Part shown: in pieces, positions 4,896-8,502 of the stretch
Position numbering within the stretch: the stretch's first letter is position 1
Layout: each line of letters begins with the position of its first letter
Made by a program: the position numbers and the translations under genes
Assembly: GCA_900547135.1 (NCBI GenBank)
Contig: URFJ01000084.1
Span: forward strand, 1-8,502
Source: an uncultured Eubacteriales bacterium
GTDB taxonomy: Bacteria; Bacillota; Clostridia; Christensenellales; CAG-138
DNA: 8,502 nt
Direction: 5' to 3'
Notes under the pieces: model-generated
Seen by the model: the letters and a program-made list of their open reading frames with translations, nothing else
Told to the model about the DNA's origin: nothing
The model's database searches: none

Positions 4896-4986
4896 AACCT
4901 TCCGGTTTTGTCTAAAATCGGATTTGAAGGGGGTTCGGGCACGGCTGATGGCGGGGATGGGCTGTAAGTTTCCCAGTGCCGGATAG
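4888..4986 (+). CDS. Possible 32-aa micro-ORF behind the operator promoter
   Basis: AAGGAG (4874-4879) is eight bases before a TTG, just after the expected transcription start at about 4871, so promoter, ribosome binding site and start are correctly spaced. The peptide begins MPETFRFCLKSDLKG and ends CKFPSAG, with no recognised domain. The DNA also folds: CCTGAAACC with GGGTTCGGG (4891-4899/4931-4939) encloses TCCGGTTTT with AAAATCGGA (4901-4909/4914-4922). A truncated gene or a purely structural RNA start are the alternatives. Confidence 0.3.
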   Translation: MPETFRFCLKSDLKGVRARLMAGMGCKFPSAG

Positions 4987-5539
4987 CTATGTTGATTAAA
5001 GCCGCTTTACGCCGCCGCCCTAAGCCCGCATTGAGCCTTGAAAAGCGGACGGTTCACCGCTTGGACCGTATAGGCCAGCGGGCAAATCGCGCAATAACAC
5101 CCGTTAATCGTCCGGAAGGCGCGCCGGATTCCTCCAGCGGCGCATACCGCATTGGCATATATCATCTTCACCTAGGAAAGGGCGGCGGCTTTATATAAAA
5201 GGGTTCGGAACCTGTGCCCCTTAGGGCCAGTTGCCGCACTGCGGGCTTGTGACGCGGTGCGGGGCGAGTCCAGTTGGGCGCAGCCGGTTTGCTAGGATAC
5301 GCTTCACATAGGCGGCATGAGCAGGCGGTGTAAAGCCCGACCGCGCTAATTGGGAAGACCCTGCCGGCTCATTCATAGCGAGTAAATACGCCGGACCCTT
5401 TTTTATGGCAAGGGGGATAGAGGCCGCGGATGTGGCCGAATCCGCTCAGGCGGGGGTTATTGGCCGCTGGGAATAACGCCCCTGCATCGGCTGGCGCTGA
5501 AAGGCTTAGGGTTAAGACGGAGCCGCACTTTCCTTGGCC

Positions 5540-5587
5540 GGTTAAAGGGCAAAGGAAGGGAGAGTCCTTTAACCCTTGAGCATTTTT
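5540..5587 (+). terminator. Terminator-like hairpin with competing arm
   Basis: GGTTAAAGG (5540-5548) pairs perfectly with CCTTTAACC (5566-5574), and TTTTT follows after eight bases (5583-5587). An upstream AGGGTTAA (5508-5515) could instead pair with TTAACCCT (5569-5576), a mutually exclusive fold of the antiterminator type. The distance between stem and T run is larger than usual. Confidence 0.35.
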
Positions 5588-5784
5588 GTAGATCAAAGCT
5601 TAGCATGATGTGTAACGCTATATAATGATGAAACAGTCATTTAAAGCGGATATGACTCAGCGACAATGGGAAACAAAGTTTGCAGGGCCGCAAAGATCTA
5701 GGCTCAAACCCACTTTTTTACGCAATGCTGCCGGCGCGCGTTAAGGGCGGCGGCCTGAGGCCAAACAGGCGCGTTAACGCTAGA

Positions 5785-5809
5785 AGGGTCCGGAACGATT
5801 CCGGACCCT
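5785..5809 (-). terminator. Strong hairpin after the hydrolase gene
   Basis: AGGGTCCGGA (5785-5794) pairs perfectly with TCCGGACCCT (5800-5809), and one more A-T pair leaves a three-base loop. It starts about 33 bp after the hydrolase stop codon. There is no T run on the minus strand, so it may stabilise the 3' end rather than terminate by itself. Confidence 0.45.
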
Positions 5810-5841
5810 ATGTTTCAAGTATGGATTGTAAGGCGGGATAA

Positions 5842-6660
5842 TCAGCGGGGCGCCTCAATTGCGGAGAGGAATATTTCGTTAAAACGTTTAAGCTCGTCAT
5901 AAAAAACGCCGTGTCCGCTGTTCTGAAGGGTGTACAGCTTTGAGCCCTTTATTCCCTGATGCTGGGCATTTGCCAGGCCGTTTAACACCACAACGTCCTT
6001 TGCGCCGTGGATAATTGCCGTTGGCACGCACACGGCGGCTAGGTCCTGCCTGCCGTCTTCGTCACGCAGGGCTATTGCGGCGCGCACCGTACCGATGCCC
6101 GACGCCGAAAGCGCTATATCATTAAACCAGTTTTTTACAGCATCGGACTGAGGGGAAGCGAAAAGCTGATCATGACTGAAGCTGTACGCCAGCGCGGGAC
6201 GGTCGGTGGAGGACTGTTGGATCAGGTCGTTTACATACTGCCGGGTCAGCCCATAGGGGAATCCCGGGCGCTGTGTCCACGACGGGGCGGCGGCGGCGAG
6301 CAGTATCAGCTTTATAACGCCGAAGCCTTTGAACAGCCGCATATACCTCAGCGCTATGGCGCCGCCCATAGAGAAGCCTACAAGGGTGAACCCGCAAAGC
6401 CCCATGGCGCGGACGACCGAGTAAATGTCAGCGGCCATCTGGTCATAGCAGTAGCCGCCCGCCGGCGCGTCCGAACTGCCAAACCCGCGCAGGTCAAGGG
6501 TTACAACCCTGTAGCCGCGGCAGATCAGCGGTTCGAGCTGGTATTCGTACATCCTGTTTGACAGCGGCCAGCCATGTATCAAAAGCACGGTTTCACGCCC
6601 CTGCTGATTGTATTCATAGACGGCGATGCGAACGCCGTCATTGGATCTTATATAGAACAT
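5842..6660 (-). CDS. Alpha/beta hydrolase, non-heme chloroperoxidase/esterase type
   Basis: The 272 residues match the usual length of this family. Seen are the oxyanion-hole motif LLIHGWPLS (27-34), DLRGFGSSD (56-64), the nucleophile elbow GFSMGG with Ser97, the likely catalytic acid Asp222 in HGAKD, and His250 in NSGHGVFYDE. The HGWPLS and GFSMGG combination with RY after the elbow is typical of cofactor-free haloperoxidase-like esterases. These are cytosolic serine hydrolases; the natural substrate is usually unknown, and the same fold hydrolyses esters or lactones or makes peracids. No signal peptide is present. The ATG at 6660 has GGAGG at 6673-6677, 12 bases upstream. It is a single-gene unit with a hairpin after it. 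Confidence 0.93.
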   Translation of the reverse strand: MFYIRSNDGVRIAVYEYNQQGRETVLLIHGWPLSNRMYEYQLEPLICRGYRVVTLDLRGFGSSDAPAGGYCYDQMAADIYSVVRAMGLCGFTLVGFSMGGAIALRYMRLFKGFGVIKLILLAAAAPSWTQRPGFPYGLTRQYVNDLIQQSSTDRPALAYSFSHDQLFASPQSDAVKNWFNDIALSASGIGTVRAAIALRDEDGRQDLAAVCVPTAIIHGAKDVVVLNGLANAQHQGIKGSKLYTLQNSGHGVFYDELKRFNEIFLSAIEAPR

Positions 6661-6691
6661 GTCTGTATGGGGCCTCCGTTAACGCATATTC

Positions 6692-6728
6692 TTCATATGA
6701 TCATAATATGAAACCCTTTTTCATATGG
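6692..6728 (-). promoter_or_regulatory. Dyad-rich region upstream of the hydrolase
   Basis: TTCATAT (6692-6698) and ATATGAA (6706-6712) form a 7-7-7 dyad, and a third TTCATATGG lies at 6720-6728. The minus strand offers TATGAT (6700-6705) or TATTAT (6703-6708) as -10 boxes inside the dyad, but no good -35. It could be an operator for a local repressor that is not in this window. Confidence 0.35.
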
Positions 6729-6867
6729 TGACAGACTTGTTTGGGACGGGGTTATCCAAGACAAGGGGGCACATGCGCTGAGGCGCGCCGATTGAAAACG
6801 GCCCCGCGCCGCCATATATGAAAGCTAGGCGGTGCGAAGCCGTATGAAATCTTGCAGGTTCGTGTTC

Positions 6868-7059
6868 TCAGTTCTTTCGCTGGTCAGCTATATAGAGCAT
6901 GGACATGAGCAGCACGAGGATGGAAAACACTATCATTATCACCTTTGTCCCCTGATTGTTGATAAAGGCCATGGCGGAGTTCACCTGGTCTATTATCAGG
7001 AATACAAGCATCACGACAGAAAGTATAATACAAAAATGGGGAAGAATTTTTTTTAACAT
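6868..7059 (-). CDS. Small membrane protein, 63 aa, two helices
   Basis: Two hydrophobic helices (about 5-24 and 39-58) are joined by a short polar loop (VNSAMAFINNQGTK), with charged ends (MLKK, DQRKN), suggesting a hairpin with both termini in the cytoplasm. AGGAGG (7065-7070) is five bases before the ATG and overlaps the TAG of the preceding glycosidase gene, so the two are tightly coupled. Both products are membrane proteins, so it may be an accessory or stability partner of the glycosidase. No family is recognised. Confidence 0.8.
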   Translation of the reverse strand: MLKKILPHFCIILSVVMLVFLIIDQVNSAMAFINNQGTKVIMIVFSILVLLMSMLYIADQRKN

Positions 7060-7068
7060 TGCCGCCTC

Positions 7069-8160
7069 CTAATCCATTGCAACGTATATGATGTCCGTTG
7101 CCTCACGTTCGCCGGAAGGCGTGGAGTAGATCTTTCCATCCACAGCCATCGCCGAGGTGTCGCCGCCGTCAAGGTTATAGGCGGTAACGCAGCCAAGGTC
7201 ATAGAAAAGCTGCGAAAGCTCCTCAAGTGTCATGCCAGAGGAGCTGCCGCGCCCGTCCACGGCAATAAATACGTAATGCCCGGGTTCTATCATGCCAATG
7301 GCGCTTCGAGGGTTCGCTCTTCTAACGTCGCTGTTGAATTCGGTCATCGGTTTTCCATTATCCAGCAGCATCGGCCCAAACGACCATACCTGCCACGCGC
7401 CCTTTTCCTTTATTATTGATACGTCGAACTGGGCCGGGGGAAAGGTTTCTAATGTACCGTCATAGTTAAGCACGCACACGTCGCGGTATACCGTGTCGCG
7501 GTAAAGCGTGCCGTTTCTAACTACAACGCCCTCGCGGTGCGCGGTGCACTGGTCACCGTTTATCGCAACAAAGGCGTTTACAGAGGAGCCGATTTCGTTA
7601 ACGTAGGCCCTGTTCTTCCAGCTTGAGCCGTATTCGCCGCCCGCCATAGCGGCTTTTATGAATTTAACGTCCATAACATAGATATCCGCGATGTGGTAAA
7701 CGGCATTACCCGCGTTTCGGGTTTCAACGGTCACGTTAACGTTTTCGCTTTTATAGGTGGTAGCGGTTTTTATGGGAGCTTCGCCGGCGCTCAGGAATTT
7801 TCCGGCGAAGTTTCCCGCCGCTTCATCGGTCGGCGTTGGACCCGCTGGCGGGGTTGTGCCGCTCTGCGTTGGGTTTGCCGTGTTTATGGATGGCGGTGCG
7901 GTGGTGCTTTGAGGAAGCTCTATGGGGTCGTCGTGCCCGTATATAGGGCTTACATGGTGGAAATAGGAAAATATGCAGAGGAAAAGCCCGATTGCAATGG
8001 TATCGGCAAATACGAGCAGCCATACGGGAGTATGCCTGCGCCGATTCTTTTTCGATGGCCTGTGCCCGCTCGTGTCATATTCTCCTCGGCTGTTTTGGGC
8101 GCCGCGCTCCCAATTCCGCCGCTGCCTGCCGCTGCCGTTATTGTTGTTGAGATCGTTCAT
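7069..8160 (-). CDS. Membrane-anchored phosphodiester glycosidase family protein (NAGPA domain)
   Basis: The 363 residues begin with a basic, Asn-rich cytosolic segment (1-44), then one membrane helix (about 46-66), a Thr/Pro-rich linker (about 74-112) and a NAGPA-type domain (about 130-363). Recognisable family blocks are AFVAINGDQ, EGVVVRNGTLYR, SFGPMLLDNGK, NPRSAIGM, VFIAVDGRG and AYNLDGGDTSAM. This family includes the mammalian uncovering enzyme that removes N-acetylglucosamine from phosphodiesters; bacterial members act outside the membrane on cell-wall or exopolysaccharide phosphodiesters, but the substrate here is unknown. The usual N-L-D-G-G-G-S-S is N-L-D-G-G-D-T-S. The ATG at 8160 has GAGG (8167-8170) six bases upstream. 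It is first in an operon with the 63-aa protein. Confidence 0.93.
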   Translation of the reverse strand: MNDLNNNNGSGRQRRNWERGAQNSRGEYDTSGHRPSKKNRRRHTPVWLLVFADTIAIGLFLCIFSYFHHVSPIYGHDDPIELPQSTTAPPSINTANPTQSGTTPPAGPTPTDEAAGNFAGKFLSAGEAPIKTATTYKSENVNVTVETRNAGNAVYHIADIYVMDVKFIKAAMAGGEYGSSWKNRAYVNEIGSSVNAFVAINGDQCTAHREGVVVRNGTLYRDTVYRDVCVLNYDGTLETFPPAQFDVSIIKEKGAWQVWSFGPMLLDNGKPMTEFNSDVRRANPRSAIGMIEPGHYVFIAVDGRGSSSGMTLEELSQLFYDLGCVTAYNLDGGDTSAMAVDGKIYSTPSGEREATDIIYVAMD

Positions 8161-8199
8161 GTTTTACCTCACAAAAAGCAAAGTGTTGCTGCACATTGG

Positions 8200-8208
8200 A
8201 TTATAGCA
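8200..8208 (-). promoter_or_regulatory. Extended -10 promoter of the glycosidase operon
   Basis: On the minus strand TGCTATAAT is a perfect extended -10 element. No good -35 is seen 16-18 bp upstream, which fits an extended -10 promoter. The expected start at about 8194 gives a 5' leader of about 34 bases containing the ribosome binding site. GGCGCGCC (8214-8221) is a palindrome in the spacer region. Confidence 0.55.
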
Positions 8209-8280
8209 TAATTGGCGCGCCCGTTGTTCCATGCGGCGTAAATTTACCATTAAGTTCATAAATCGATTATTTTAGGATTT

Positions 8281-8334
8281 TGCCCCCGGCGCATTAGAAA
8301 CGATTTTTGCCTCCGGCGGCTTAGAACCTTTTTT
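8281..8334. repeat. Two tandem 27-bp repeats
   Basis: 8281-8307 and 8308-8334 match at 21 of 27 positions, with the shared pattern TGCC-x-CCGGCG-x-x-TTAGAA-x-C-x-x-TTTT. The second copy runs into the 32-bp palindrome. I see no coding frame. Confidence 0.7.
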
Positions 8335-8351
8335 GCAAAAAAGGTTCTAAG
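8320..8351. repeat. Perfect 32-bp palindrome
   Basis: CTTAGAACCTTTTTTG is followed directly by its exact reverse complement, with no spacer. In RNA it would form a long hairpin with T and A tracts in the stem; in DNA it could extrude. From memory, similar AACCTTTTTTG palindromes recur between genes in some Clostridia, but this cannot be confirmed here. A bidirectional terminator or a miniature mobile repeat are both possible. Confidence 0.75.
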
Positions 8352-8502
8352 AACTCCAAAAAATGCAAGGAGGATAATATAAGCTTGGGTACATATCCCC
8401 AAGAAATATAATCCATCAAAAGCCAGCGACATGTGCGCCGGCCTTTTGATACCTTGAGAGCAAAAGTCAGTCTGACAGTTGCTTGCAACCGAAGACTGGT
8501 TT

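Larger units (their letters stand above)
4871..5590 (+). ncRNA. Candidate structured noncoding transcript
   Basis: From the predicted start at about 4871 to a terminator-like end near 5587 there is about 0.7 kb of GC-rich sequence with closely spaced stem-loops and no long frame with coding character. A long-range pairing, AGCCGG (5282-5287) with CCGGCT (5364-5369), encloses GCGGT/ACCGC. I do not recognise a Rfam-type consensus, and GC-rich DNA forms hairpins easily, so this is a hypothesis. Confidence 0.25.
4523..5841. other. Gene-poor, GC-rich, hairpin-rich stretch
   Basis: About 1.3 kb without a convincing protein gene of normal length. It holds an operator-bearing promoter (4836-4864), two micro-ORFs with good ribosome binding sites, and many inverted repeats. 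Examples are GGCGCGTC/GACGCGCC at 4682-4689/4721-4728, CCGCAC/GTGCGG at 5234-5239/5257-5262, GCGGAT/ATCCGC at 5426-5431/5440-5445, and GTTATT/AATAAC at 5456-5461/5472-5477. TAATCGTCCGG followed six or seven bases later by CGCCGGA occurs twice (4609-4633 and 5105-5128). It could be a structured RNA locus, a decayed mobile element, or both. Confidence 0.6.
8161..8502. other. Noncoding right end with repeats and hairpins
   Basis: No gene is supported here. Besides the glycosidase promoter and the repeats at 8281-8351 there are CTTGGG/CCCAAG (8384-8389/8398-8403), ATCAAAAG/CTTTTGAT (8415-8422/8443-8450) and GTTGC/GCAAC near 8478-8489. An AAGGAGG at 8367-8373 is followed only by an eight-codon TTG frame. 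The last 120 bases could be the leader or terminator of a gene outside the window. Confidence 0.5.

Noticed and set aside
4989..5198. Rightward 69-aa Arg/Pro-rich ORF
   Set aside because: No ribosome binding site or family; the region is full of inverted repeats and the frame looks accidental, though a remnant cannot be excluded.
5200..5400. Known riboswitch or RNase P/tmRNA
   Set aside because: I looked for cobalamin, TPP, GEMM, RNase P and tmRNA consensus blocks and found no convincing match.
5369..5596. Leftward 75-aa ORF with TTG start
   Set aside because: No Shine-Dalgarno sequence, Pro/Gly/Cys-scattered composition and no domain; the same bases form hairpins.
5628..5744. Rightward 38-aa ORF beginning MKQSFKADMTQ after a TATAAT
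   Set aside because: No ribosome binding site, no matching -35 element and no homology recognised; too weak to annotate.
6172..6561. Rightward 129-aa ORF
   Set aside because: Antisense shadow of the alpha/beta hydrolase, whose catalytic motifs are all intact on the other strand.
7693..8211. Rightward 172-aa ORF opposite the glycosidase N-terminus
   Set aside because: Antisense to a gene with a convincing membrane anchor, start and ribosome binding site.

Overview
The window looks like chromosomal DNA of an anaerobic Clostridia-type Firmicute. The reasons are strong AGGAGG-like ribosome binding sites, SigA-type promoters (TTGTCA/TATAAT), a G5 plus LytM/M23 envelope protein, a membrane-anchored NAGPA-type phosphodiester glycosidase, and several short XRE regulators. 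No rRNA, tRNA, CRISPR array or transposase was recognised. The lineage is inferred from style only, not from a marker gene.

Left part (1-1069, leftward): a two-gene cassette. A 170-aa protein with two membrane segments overlaps by 8 bp a 101-aa soluble protein, and both carry the peptide SVITVG-x-x-N. Downstream lie two very short ORFs and a direct repeat of about 42 bp. Divergent from it (1246-2385, rightward) is a membrane-anchored G5-M23 protein. Its M23 domain keeps the zinc ligands but lacks both usual catalytic histidines, and its SigA promoter would start transcription almost exactly at the ATG.

Middle part (2386-5841): an accessory-looking region. It begins with about 1.1 kb of noncoding DNA holding two long GC-rich hairpins and two copies of a repeat of about 95 bp, and then becomes extremely AT-rich. 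Two rightward XRE genes follow (3464-3715 and 3747-4034), then a leftward XRE gene (4292-4522) with a good terminator. After that come about 1.3 kb of GC-rich DNA without a convincing large gene but with many stem-loops. A 17-bp dyad (ATAACCT-N4-CAGGTT) occurs upstream of the leftward XRE gene and again inside the spacer of a rightward promoter at 4836-4864. A related site precedes the first XRE gene. This resembles a phage- or ICE-like repressor switch, now driving either very small ORFs or a structured RNA.

Right part (5842-8160, leftward): an alpha/beta hydrolase of the non-heme chloroperoxidase/esterase type, then a tightly coupled pair made of a membrane-anchored phosphodiester glycosidase (NAGPA domain) and a 63-aa two-helix membrane protein. 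The right end (8161-8502) is noncoding. It carries an extended -10 promoter for the glycosidase gene, a tandem 27-bp repeat running into a perfect 32-bp palindrome, and further hairpins.

The best candidates for something undescribed are the SVITVG two-gene cassette and the XRE-operator/structured-noncoding region.
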